Program-made: the position numbers and the translations under genes
Source: an uncultured Anaeroplasmataceae bacterium
GTDB lineage: Bacteria; Bacillota_I; Bacilli_A; Acholeplasmatales; Anaeroplasmataceae
Direction of reading: 5' to 3'
Assembly (NCBI GenBank): GCA_910584005.1
Contig: CAJTXR010000001.1
Span: 554,927-618,926 of the forward strand
DNA length: 64,000 nt
Notes under the pieces: model-generated
Database searches by the model: none
What the model was told of the DNA's origin: nothing
The model's input: only the letters and a program-made list of their open reading frames with translations
Part shown: positions 1-6,406 of the stretch, piece after piece
How positions within the stretch are numbered: position 1 is the first letter of the stretch
How the letters are laid out: each line of letters begins with the position of its first letter

Positions 1-998
1 TGCCCAATATTTTGTGTTGAAATTTCAGAAGCATAAAAATAAAAAAAAGAAAAAACCTTAACTATCTCTTTTACTCTTACTGTTTTAAATATTTCAATGT
101 TTAAAAAATCATTAGCCTTCATTCCAAGTCTTATACTCTCAAAAACAACATCCTTATCTATCATATTCAATATTTTTGGATTAAATATATTATAAAAATC
201 TATATATTCTTTAATAGAGTTAGATTTCATCATGGCTATAGTATTATAAATATCTAATTGATCCACCATTTGATATAAATCCATATTATTTATTTTATTT
301 AAAATATTGCTGCGTTCATATTCAATCTTTATAATTTTTCGTCGATTTGACATTTCAAAAATGGCTCTTTCTTTATTTACTCGCAATAATAAACCATCAA
401 ATCTTTTTTGAATTTTTGCTCCAAACAACAATTGTAAATACTCTAAGTTTTCTATTCTTGATAATAATTGTAGAGCATTAAATATGCTTAGAACATTTAC
501 TCTTCTTATAGTTTTTAATGGTTGATTATCTAAATATCTAAATGCATATTTAACATAATCTATTGTAGAGTCATTTAGCTTATTATCATTTTTAAAATAT
601 AATATAGCCATATAATCAAATATATTTTTAATAACACTTTCATAATCACTTTCATACAAGTAAATACTCATTATTGTACTTAAGTGTTTCAATTTCTTAT
701 TAAATTTTTCATACAATTTAAAAACTATCTTAATTGACTTCAAGTAATTTACTAATGAAGGAAAATCTTCTTTTTTAGCAAGTTGATGTAAAAATGTATA
801 ATATTCCTTTAAAATAGTGATTTGCTCCAAATTTTTGCCTATACATTTAAAAAATAAGGAAGATTTTATGTAATCAATGGTCTTTGTTAAATCTTCATGT
901 AATAGAATATATAATAGATTTTTACATTCATTAATTTTTTCAAATTTTAATTTTTTAAGTTTGGATAGATACTTTTCTCTTTGATTATTAGATAACAT
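1..998 (-). CDS. Unrecognised protein, N-terminal part, runs off the left edge
   Basis: An uninterrupted reading frame of 332 codons runs from an ATG at 998 to the window edge without a stop, so the C-terminus is missing. GAGGT lies five to six bases before the ATG. A TG-n-TATAAT extended -10 box at 1028-1036 on the minus strand would give a short leader. The protein begins MLSNNQREKYLSKLKKLKFE and is rich in Lys, Leu, Ile, Tyr and Asn, apparently all alpha-helical. I see no membrane segment, catalytic motif or zinc site. It follows the serine recombinase on the same strand and is more AT-rich than the core genes, so it probably belongs to the same mobile element. I do not recognise the family. 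That it is a real gene is well supported; its function is unknown. Confidence 0.75.
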   Translation of the reverse strand, partial: MLSNNQREKYLSKLKKLKFEKINECKNLLYILLHEDLTKTIDYIKSSLFFKCIGKNLEQITILKEYYTFLHQLAKKEDFPSLVNYLKSIKIVFKLYEKFNKKLKHLSTIMSIYLYESDYESVIKNIFDYMAILYFKNDNKLNDSTIDYVKYAFRYLDNQPLKTIRRVNVLSIFNALQLLSRIENLEYLQLLFGAKIQKRFDGLLLRVNKERAIFEMSNRRKIIKIEYERSNILNKINNMDLYQMVDQLDIYNTIAMMKSNSIKEYIDFYNIFNPKILNMIDKDVVFESIRLGMKANDFLNIEIFKTVRVKEIVKVFSFFYFYASEISTQNIG

Positions 999-1027
999 TT
1001 TTTACCTCATCATACACTTTTATATAA

Positions 1028-1036
1028 ATTATAACA
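1028..1036 (-). promoter_or_regulatory. Extended -10 promoter for the left-edge gene
   Basis: On the minus strand the sequence reads TGTTATAAT, a TG-n-TATAAT extended -10 box, about 30 bases before the ATG at 998. No convincing -35 is visible. It lies between the recombinase stop and the next gene, so that gene can be expressed independently. Confidence 0.5.
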
Positions 1037-1058
1037 TACTATGATAATAATTTATCTA

Positions 1059-2687
1059 TTAGATCTCAATTATACTGCTGTTTTGTTCATAAAGTTCCTT
1101 TAATTCTCCAATAGAATAGTATTCAATGTGCGTATTTCTAATTGTTTTTTCACCATCTTGACTATCTTGAATTTGAATCTTTTTAATCACAGCATTTAGA
1201 AATTCCCTTTTTAAGATTTCCTCTTCTTCGATACTTAAAATGTATTCTAACTCTTTGATACTTACCTTTTGAATTTCAGTATCATTAGCTGTAAGAGTCC
1301 CTTCTAATTTCTTGACTTTAGAAGTTAATTCATCATATTCTTTCTTGTAGTTTTGCATCATAGATTCATAAACATCATCTGGAATGATTCCTTTTGTATA
1401 GGAATCTAATAATTTAGAAATAAGACTATCTAATTGCACTTTACGTTCAACAGATGAGTTATATTCTTTCGTATCTATTTTATTTTTTCGTTCCGCTTTT
1501 TTCTTGTTAATTTTATTGATTTCATTTACAAGCTCGTCTTGAGGGACGGAGGAAATGAATTCTTGAAGATGCTTAAAATCATCAATGACTTGTTGTTTTA
1601 AGAGATCAAGTCTTATATAATGACCATTACAATGACTACAGTGATAATATAGAATATGACTTCTATTTTTATAGCCTTGTTTTCTTAGAGTCATCTTTTT
1701 ACCACAATCTGCACAGAAAACTAATCTCGAGAATATGTTTTGGTCATTTCTAGGGGCTCTATATTTTAGATGTCTAATTTCAGAAACTTTATCAAATACT
1801 TCTTTAGATATGATAGGTGGAAATCTATCATAAACTTTCACCATTTTTTCAGGATCGTTTTCTACTAGTTTTTTACTCCGAAAGCTCAGTTTCTTTCTTT
1901 TGAAATTGACTAATGTTCCAATATAGATTTCATTTGTTAAAATCATATCTAGTTTCCAGTAGTCCCAATCATATTTCTTTTCCTCTGTATAGGATTCATA
2001 TTTTTCTTTATTGATTCCTTTTTTAAGATAATTATAATAGCCTGGAACATAGACTTTATTTTTCTTTAAGTAGTTAATGACATCCTTTGCAGGAATGTTA
2101 TTATAGATACTATTAAAGATATATCTAATATAATCAGCGACTTCTTCATCAATTTCATAATCAACTCGATCTTCACATTTTAAATATCCATATGGTGCAA
2201 AGCCTTGTAGTAATGTACCTTGTTTGGCTTTTACACTAAAACTAAATTTAATTTTTTTAGAGATGTCTTTTGCATACCATTCATTAATGATATTTTTAAA
2301 TGGTCCAAAGTCATTTTCTCCATCATTAGAGTCTAAAGAATCATTGACTGCGATAAACCTAATGCGGTGTTCTGGAAAATATTTTTCTATGTAATAACCA
2401 CTATCCAGATAGTTTCTTCCTAATCTAGATAAATCTTTTACAACGACACAATCGATTCTTTTAGTTTCTATATCACTAATCATTTCTTTGAAGCCATCAC
2501 GGTCAAAGTTGGTTCCACTTTTCCCTTCATCGATATAGATTTTGTAGATGACCCACCCTCTTTGTTTCACATAATCGGTTAGATATAGTTTTTGGTTGGT
2601 GATAGAGTTTGACTCTACACCTGTATTATCATCTTTTGATAATCTACAATAAATCCCCACAGTTTGAATCTGGTGATTCACCATCAT
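1059..2687 (-). CDS. Large serine site-specific recombinase
   Basis: This is a 542-residue integrase of the resolvase/invertase superfamily. The N-terminal catalytic domain carries the nucleophile Ser17 in YCRLSKDD, and KDLSRLGRN further on is the conserved active-site arginine helix. A 'recombinase' DNA-binding domain follows (roughly residues 150-300), then a zinc ribbon around residues 325-360 (CADCGKK ... HCSHC) and a Lys/Glu-rich coiled coil near 380-470. That order is typical of large serine recombinases that insert and excise conjugative elements and phages without host factors. The start ATG-ATG at 2687 lies inside the end of a small upstream gene, with purine-rich GGGGAG and AGG before it, so translation may be coupled. 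All catalytic residues look intact, so the enzyme is probably active. Which element it moves cannot be told because only one end is visible. Confidence 0.93.
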   Translation of the reverse strand: MMVNHQIQTVGIYCRLSKDDNTGVESNSITNQKLYLTDYVKQRGWVIYKIYIDEGKSGTNFDRDGFKEMISDIETKRIDCVVVKDLSRLGRNYLDSGYYIEKYFPEHRIRFIAVNDSLDSNDGENDFGPFKNIINEWYAKDISKKIKFSFSVKAKQGTLLQGFAPYGYLKCEDRVDYEIDEEVADYIRYIFNSIYNNIPAKDVINYLKKNKVYVPGYYNYLKKGINKEKYESYTEEKKYDWDYWKLDMILTNEIYIGTLVNFKRKKLSFRSKKLVENDPEKMVKVYDRFPPIISKEVFDKVSEIRHLKYRAPRNDQNIFSRLVFCADCGKKMTLRKQGYKNRSHILYYHCSHCNGHYIRLDLLKQQVIDDFKHLQEFISSVPQDELVNEINKINKKKAERKNKIDTKEYNSSVERKVQLDSLISKLLDSYTKGIIPDDVYESMMQNYKKEYDELTSKVKKLEGTLTANDTEIQKVSIKELEYILSIEEEEILKREFLNAVIKKIQIQDSQDGEKTIRNTHIEYYSIGELKELYEQNSSIIEI

Positions 2688-2796
2688 CCTCTATCTCCCC
2701 TTGTTCTTCTATATACTCAATTAATCTTTCTAGTAATGTCATTTTACTAGAATCAAAACTTCTTGTTACTATATATTCAATGTTTTGTTTAGGCAT
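2644..2796 (-). CDS. Small 50-residue protein overlapping the recombinase start
   Basis: The frame begins MPKQNIEYIVTRSFD and ends SNCGDLL, stopping with TAG at 2644-2646. It therefore overlaps the recombinase start by 44 bases in a different frame. GGAAGA lies about six bases before the ATG at 2796; a second in-frame ATG two codons upstream (2802) is possible. Half of the peptide is charged, with an acidic helix (LLERLIEYIEEQGEIEDDG). Small acidic genes are often found just before large serine integrases in conjugative elements, but I cannot name a family. It may act only to couple translation of the recombinase. The overlap and ribosome site support it; no homologue could be checked. Confidence 0.55.
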   Translation of the reverse strand: MPKQNIEYIVTRSFDSSKMTLLERLIEYIEEQGEIEDDGESPDSNCGDLL

Positions 2797-2829
2797 AAGC
2801 ATTCTTCCATTCTTTAATAATTTTATGCT

Positions 2830-2861
2830 GGAGAAAGCTTATCCTATGTTAAAGTTTCTCC
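2830..2861. repeat. Inverted repeat in the recombinase leader
   Basis: GGAGAAAGCTT at 2830-2840 is nearly complementary to AAGTTTCTCC at 2852-2861, with a loop of about 11 bases. It lies 35-65 bases upstream of the small gene's ATG, in the expected 5' leader of the recombinase transcript. It could be a hairpin in the mRNA or a protein-binding site. Confidence 0.5.
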
Positions 2862-2886
2862 TTGTATAATACCTTATCACTAAATG

Positions 2887-2950
2887 GAGTTTAGTCCGCG
2901 TGCAGGGGGCTATTAGTATAGCCCACCTTTTACGCGTTGATTCTAAACTT
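2887..2950. repeat. Three nested inverted repeats beside the recombinase
   Basis: Three complementary pairs are stacked concentrically. The outer pair is AGTTTAG (2888-2894) with CTAAACT (2943-2949). The middle pair is CGCGT (2897-2901) with ACGCG (2932-2936). The inner pair is GGGCTAT (2907-2913) with ATAGCCC (2918-2924) around the loop TAGT. The block is more GC-rich than its surroundings. It could be a structured RNA, a binding site for the recombinase or its directionality factor, or part of the attachment site. It does not match any riboswitch class I can recall, and no uridine run follows it directly on either strand. Confidence 0.6.
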
Positions 2951-3024
2951 AGATTTTAGGTTAGTAAGATATAATCTATTTGAAGAAATTATTATCTTTT
3001 CACTCTACTAAAAAAATAGAAAAA

Positions 3025-3059
3025 GTCCAGTAAAGTGATGTTTCTTCACCTTACTGGAC
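3025..3059. terminator. Bidirectional hairpin terminator
   Basis: GTCCAGTAA pairs with TTACTGGAC, and after one mismatch GTGA pairs with TCAC, giving a stem of about 13 pairs. A-rich sequence precedes it and TTTT follows it on the plus strand, so it can stop transcription both ways. It separates the recombinase region from the methyltransferase cassette. Confidence 0.75.
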
Positions 3060-3235
3060 AGTTTTCAATATAAACGCAAGTATACATAAATTAAAAAGAA
3101 TACAAAAAACTTGAGTTAATTCTCTCCCACTGCTTTAAAATTTTAAAGAACCGATTCTACGTTTCTTCTAAAACCTTTAATGATTGAATATAAAAGAGGA
3201 ATTATTCGATGATTTTAATATCAATAAAAAAGATG

Positions 3236-3298
3236 CTAACTATTAAACTATTTAAGAATACTTTTATATTTAACAGCCTATTCTATTAAGTTAGTTAG
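3236..3298. repeat. Imperfect inverted repeat around the methyltransferase stop codon
   Basis: CTAACTATTAA at 3236-3246 is complementary, apart from a two-base gap, to TTAAGTTAGTTAG at 3286-3298. The stop codon of the methyltransferase lies in the right arm. The spacer is about 39 bases and AT-rich. It could act as a weak terminator or mark an element end. The rest of 3060-3235 holds nothing I recognise. Confidence 0.4.
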
Positions 3299-4149
3299 AC
3301 AAATATATCTTGAATTCTTAAATTGGCACTATAAAACAATACTTCTTTTCCTTTTGTTTTCTTTTCTAAAGTATATGTCAAATAATACTTCTCTGGGACA
3401 TAATCACTATATATTTCATTTATCTCATCTACATCATCATAAGTCACAATATATTTTATGTTATTCCTAAAAGCAATCTGATTTATTTTATCATGTAATT
3501 TTATATGATCATACTCATTAAAATAATTTAAGTATAATTTTTTACCTTGAGTATAATATGGCGGGTCTATAAAGAGAAATAAATCATCCGTTCTTTCCTT
3601 TAATTCTTCTAGTAAAATATTCGCGTCTTTGCCTGACACTTCAATTTTATCTCTATATTGACTTATCTTTTTAATACGTCCTTTTAACTCCTCTTTATTA
3701 TATCTACACCCCAAAGAATATTTTTCACTATTTTTTTTTGAAGAAATAGGTCCTGCAGATATTACTCCTGAACGATTAACTCTATTCAAATAAAAAGTGG
3801 AGAACCCAACCTCTAATATTTTTTTATCATCACAAGTCTTATTTATTTTTTTTTGTATTAGACGTTCTTCCAATGTGATTTCTTTTTTATCAATCATATC
3901 TAAAAATTCATCTGTAAAATTAAATATTGAATACCAAAAAGAATATATTCTAAAATCCAAATCATTTATTATAATTCTACTAACAATACCTTCAACTAGT
4001 AATCTTAATGCAACTTCAGCTCCACCAGCAAAAACCTCACAATACGAACAGCCTAAAAGATTATTTTTAATTATTATATTTTTAATATGATTATACATTT
4101 TCCCCTTTCCTCCAGGATATCTAAGAGGAGAACATCTTTTTGTTGCCAT
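3295..4149 (-). CDS. D12-class DNA adenine N6-methyltransferase (Dam-like)
   Basis: This 284-residue protein transfers a methyl group from S-adenosylmethionine to N6 of adenine in a short DNA target. The N-terminal RYPGGKGK (residues 10-17) is the FxGxG-type SAM-binding motif of the D12 class, followed by CEVFAGGAEVALRL. The catalytic motif IV is DPPYY at 195-199. Length and motif order are normal for Dam/DpnM-type enzymes. GGTGA precedes the ATG. It begins 15 bases after the ParB-fold gene, so the two are probably co-transcribed. No restriction endonuclease gene is recognisable nearby. It may therefore be an orphan methylase of a mobile element, or the protective partner of an effector in the ParB-fold gene. 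The target sequence cannot be predicted from here. Confidence 0.92.
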   Translation of the reverse strand: MATKRCSPLRYPGGKGKMYNHIKNIIIKNNLLGCSYCEVFAGGAEVALRLLVEGIVSRIIINDLDFRIYSFWYSIFNFTDEFLDMIDKKEITLEERLIQKKINKTCDDKKILEVGFSTFYLNRVNRSGVISAGPISSKKNSEKYSLGCRYNKEELKGRIKKISQYRDKIEVSGKDANILLEELKERTDDLFLFIDPPYYTQGKKLYLNYFNEYDHIKLHDKINQIAFRNNIKYIVTYDDVDEINEIYSDYVPEKYYLTYTLEKKTKGKEVLFYSANLRIQDIFV

Positions 4150-4164
4150 ATAGTTTCACCTTTA

Positions 4165-5502
4165 TTAATGATTTATCAATAGTTTTATAACATCAATAAG
4201 TTTATAATTAATCTCAGAAATCTCAAATCTAGTATTAGAATCAATTATATCATGAATGTTATTGTTAAGTATTTTCACAAATTTTTCCTTATTTATTACT
4301 GTTTTATAAATATTGTATTCTTTTTCTCCTATCAATCCACTGGTCTTCAAATCATTTAATGCACCATTAAAAGAACTCTCCAGTTGACATTCATTATATT
4401 TATAATTTGAACTTGTATTTTTTGAATATTCCTGTAAAGCCATTTCGTACATCGCTCTCAATAACATAGTGCTAGAATAAGGAAATGATATAACATCCAA
4501 ATATTTTAATTCTGTAATAATAGTTTTTAACTTTGAAGAACATTTCTCATTAACAAAAAAATTTTCAGGAAGAAAATACATATGACTATCTTTAGATACT
4601 GCATTAGGTAATCTTCTATATTTAGTTAGCAACGAAGTTCCATTTTTAGTAGGTTTGTGTCCACTTGAATTAGGATTTTCATTTTCTTGATTATTAGGTA
4701 CATTTAATTCCTCTTTTTCTATATCACTTGGAGGGAAATTATCTTTATAGCTTTCAAAGATTAACTGCAACTCCTTTTCTATTTCAGTAGAATCCATACG
4801 TGTTACAGCTTTCCGTTTTAGGCCAAATTCTTTGACTGAATCAAAAATCTGTTTGTCGTTTTCTAATAAAATCTTTCCTTCTTCTGAAATTTTGCCTTTA
4901 AATGCTTTATTAGTAAAAATACGCTTAAAAACATCCACTTTTTTGAATAAAATCTCATCAATTTTTTCATCATCTTTAATATAATATGTAAATGTTTTGA
5001 TCCATGACTGAAATGCTCTATTTAGTTTTTTTGCAAAGCGATATTGAGCCATAATTGTCCATTCAGACTTAGTTCCATCATTTTCAACATGCAATCTACT
5101 TATTCTATTAAATAAAGCATCCAAGTCTGAATCTTTAGGCCAAAGTTCAACTTGAATTTCATCAATATTCAAAGTAATATTATTTTCACAAATTGCTCTC
5201 AGTTTATCATACTTTTTTCCTTGAGGAATTAGAGAGGAGTCATGTAATATTTTCAAAGCAGATAATCTTCTATTTCCATCCATCAAAATAGTATCATCAT
5301 CTTGTTCTAAAGCAATGAACAATGGTTGGTCTAATCCATTTGCTATCATACTCTCTACAAGTTTTTCCATCGATTTTAAATCCAAATCAATTAATTTGTG
5401 TATAGCATTTTCTTCTAATAAAACAGTTTGAACAAATCTAGGATTAACTTTACTAACTTCAATGTCTGATATTTTTTTTGAAATATATATCCTCTTACTC
5501 AT
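4165..5502 (-). CDS. ParB/Srx-fold N-terminal domain protein with helical C-terminal region
   Basis: The N-terminus contains a ParB-type domain: NPRF at residues 20-23, then ANGLDQPLFIA and DGNRRLSALKIL at 75-86. The GxRRLxA signature binds CTP in true ParB and ATP in related enzymes. There is no partner ParA and no clear ParB helix-turn-helix, so this is not ordinary partitioning. The remaining 350 residues are mostly helical, with a low-complexity Asn/Pro/Ser linker near 260-285. An open frame extends upstream to a GTG at 5523, but AAGGGAG covers that GTG and serves as ribosome site for the ATG at 5502, so the shorter start is preferred (445 residues). A TATAAT box lies at 5572-5577. It precedes the D12 methyltransferase by 15 bases. 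Such proteins occur in defence and mobile-element cassettes; the function is not established. Confidence 0.75.
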   Translation of the reverse strand: MSKRIYISKKISDIEVSKVNPRFVQTVLLEENAIHKLIDLDLKSMEKLVESMIANGLDQPLFIALEQDDDTILMDGNRRLSALKILHDSSLIPQGKKYDKLRAICENNITLNIDEIQVELWPKDSDLDALFNRISRLHVENDGTKSEWTIMAQYRFAKKLNRAFQSWIKTFTYYIKDDEKIDEILFKKVDVFKRIFTNKAFKGKISEEGKILLENDKQIFDSVKEFGLKRKAVTRMDSTEIEKELQLIFESYKDNFPPSDIEKEELNVPNNQENENPNSSGHKPTKNGTSLLTKYRRLPNAVSKDSHMYFLPENFFVNEKCSSKLKTIITELKYLDVISFPYSSTMLLRAMYEMALQEYSKNTSSNYKYNECQLESSFNGALNDLKTSGLIGEKEYNIYKTVINKEKFVKILNNNIHDIIDSNTRFEISEINYKLIDVIKLLINH

Positions 5503-5571
5503 TTTATACTTTTCTCCCTTCACTTTTTATTATTTCATGACATTTTTATACAAAATTTAACATCATTGCAT

Positions 5572-5577
5572 ATTATA
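5572..5577 (-). promoter_or_regulatory. -10 box of the ParB-methyltransferase operon
   Basis: TATAAT on the minus strand, preceded by TTGG, lies about 70 bases before the ATG at 5502. No good -35 hexamer is visible at the usual spacing. Confidence 0.45.
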
Positions 5578-5638
5578 CCAAATTTTTTTGTATTAATCTA
5601 CATTATTTCTTTTTTTCTTCAACGAATTTAAAATTATC

Positions 5639-6010
5639 TTATTTTGTTAAATTTTTTATAATATTTTCAGTAATAGGTAGTTTTATCTTTTTCAACTTAT
5701 CAATCAAGTCTTTTCTATCTAATTTTAAGCATTCATTTATAATATCCTGATTTATACTTTCCAAATCTATACTGATTGATGAATCATATAAATCCGTGTA
5801 ATATTTATTATCACTTATAAACAATAAATCTTTGCTAAACGCTGAAATATTTTTTTGATTATAAGCCCTATATCTATAAATACTTCCTGAATAATTTTTT
5901 TTAACAAAATCTATTATTTTATTGAATCCTTTAGTCATATCAATATAATTTTCATTAGAAGGAATAATTGTATTATCTAATAATTTTAAGTATTCTTCAT
6001 TTTTATCCAT
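5639..6010 (-). CDS. Short DUF2971-like protein
   Basis: This is a 123-residue protein. The stretch YRYRAYNQKNISAFSKDLLFIS resembles the start of DUF2971 proteins, which usually read lYrYR...nl.al.nd.lwfs. Those proteins are normally about twice this length, and the stop codon here is followed by non-coding AT-rich sequence, so this may be a truncated copy or a short variant. AGAAGGAGAT gives a strong ribosome site, and TATAAT at 6049-6054 gives a promoter with a short leader, so it is expressed as it stands. It precedes the ParB-fold gene on the same strand by 136 bases, but that gene has its own -10 box. DUF2971 proteins are common in phage-defence islands; their activity is poorly known. 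Confidence 0.6.
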   Translation of the reverse strand: MDKNEEYLKLLDNTIIPSNENYIDMTKGFNKIIDFVKKNYSGSIYRYRAYNQKNISAFSKDLLFISDNKYYTDLYDSSISIDLESINQDIINECLKLDRKDLIDKLKKIKLPITENIIKNLTK

Positions 6011-6131
6011 AAAAAACTATCTCCTTCTACATTCATTTACTTAACATAATTATACATAAAAAACAATTTTTTTAAAGATATTTCTCATTTTTTATAAATT
6101 TAGTCTTGTGTTTTTACATGTGTGAAAAAAA

Positions 6132-6150
6132 TGCCCAAAATTTTTAGGCA
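6132..6150 (-). terminator. Terminator of the CotD-like gene
   Basis: TGCC pairs with GGCA around an A/T-rich inner stem (AAA with TTT). On the minus strand the hairpin is followed by TTTTTTT. It lies 13 bases after the stop of the small cysteine-rich gene. Confidence 0.65.
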
Positions 6151-6162
6151 CTTTGTGTAGCT

Positions 6163-6312
6163 TTAGTTGAGTACTACATGTGTATGATAATTTGTATAAT
6201 GTGGAACATCTTCTACATTACAAGTTTGAACAACTTGATTACATTGTTGATATGTAGGAGCAGTTGTAGGACATCCACTTCCACAGCCACAATTAGATCC
6301 TGAGAAATTCAT
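6163..6312 (-). CDS. CotD-like small spore coat peptide
   Basis: This is a 49-residue cysteine-rich peptide. It begins MNFSGSNCGCGSGC and ends VEDVPHYTNYHTHVVLN. The Cys/Gly-rich head followed by a Pro-His-Tyr-Thr and His-Thr-His-Val tail is the pattern of CotD-family coat proteins of spore-forming Firmicutes, which coat the outside of the spore; short variants like this are common in Erysipelotrichia-like genomes. AGGAGG lies seven bases before the ATG. The upstream minus-strand CATATATTA (6334-6342) matches the CATANNNTA -10 of the mother-cell sigma factors E and K. A terminator follows directly, so it is a single-gene unit. The family call rests on pattern memory, not on a search. The coat role would be late in sporulation. 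Confidence 0.72.
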   Translation of the reverse strand: MNFSGSNCGCGSGCPTTAPTYQQCNQVVQTCNVEDVPHYTNYHTHVVLN

Positions 6313-6333
6313 TTTTTATTACCTCCTCACCAA

Positions 6334-6342
6334 TAATATATG
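6334..6342 (-). promoter_or_regulatory. Candidate mother-cell sigma (SigE/SigK-type) -10 box
   Basis: CATATATTA on the minus strand fits CATANNNTA exactly and lies some 20 bases before the CotD-like start. It overlaps a perfect 20-base palindrome at 6338-6357. A -35 element is not obvious. The same -10 pattern occurs before the YjcZ-like gene at 56099-56107. Confidence 0.5.
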
Positions 6343-6357
6343 AAATATATTTCATAT
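6338..6357. repeat. Perfect 20-base palindrome upstream of the CotD-like gene
   Basis: ATATGAAATATATTTCATAT reads the same on both strands. It overlaps the candidate -10 box, so a dimeric regulator binding here would block or tune transcription. In such AT-rich DNA a palindrome can arise by chance, but 20 exact bases is long. Confidence 0.5.
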
Positions 6358-6384
6358 GAAATAGGCTTTAGGATAAAAGAAAAA

Positions 6385-6406
6385 AGTTCTTAAATAATTA
6401 AGAACT
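6385..6406 (-). terminator. Terminator overlapping the DUF3737 stop
   Basis: AGTTCTTAA pairs with TTAAGAACT around ATAA. On the minus strand TTTTTTCTTTT follows. The stop codon of the DUF3737 gene (6398-6400) lies inside the hairpin. Confidence 0.75.

Larger units (their letters stand above)
1..2960. mobile_element. Probable end of an integrated element carrying a large serine recombinase
   Basis: A large serine recombinase, a small gene overlapping its start and an AT-rich orphan gene lie together next to a nest of inverted repeats. This arrangement is usual for the integrase end of conjugative elements and prophages. The other end lies outside the window, so the attachment core and boundary cannot be fixed; 2960 is only a guess based on the inverted-repeat cluster. 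The methyltransferase/ParB cassette up to about 6010 could also be part of it. Confidence 0.45.

Noticed and set aside
2609..2869. Plus-strand open frame of 86 codons over the recombinase start
   Set aside because: It lies opposite the recombinase and the small overlapping gene, has no ribosome site and encodes no recognisable protein. The minus-strand genes explain the region.
2887..2950. A tRNA gene in the nested-repeat block
   Set aside because: There is no cloverleaf, no GGTTCGA-like T arm and no acceptor pairing; the stems are concentric, not arranged as four arms.
3797..4090. Plus-strand open frame opposite the methyltransferase
   Set aside because: Shadow of the methyltransferase on the other strand; Ser/Ile-rich composition follows from AT-rich coding sequence.
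4165..5502. Chromosome or plasmid partitioning ParB
   Set aside because: There is no ParA partner, no parS-like palindrome nearby and no clear ParB helix-turn-helix after the N-terminal domain.
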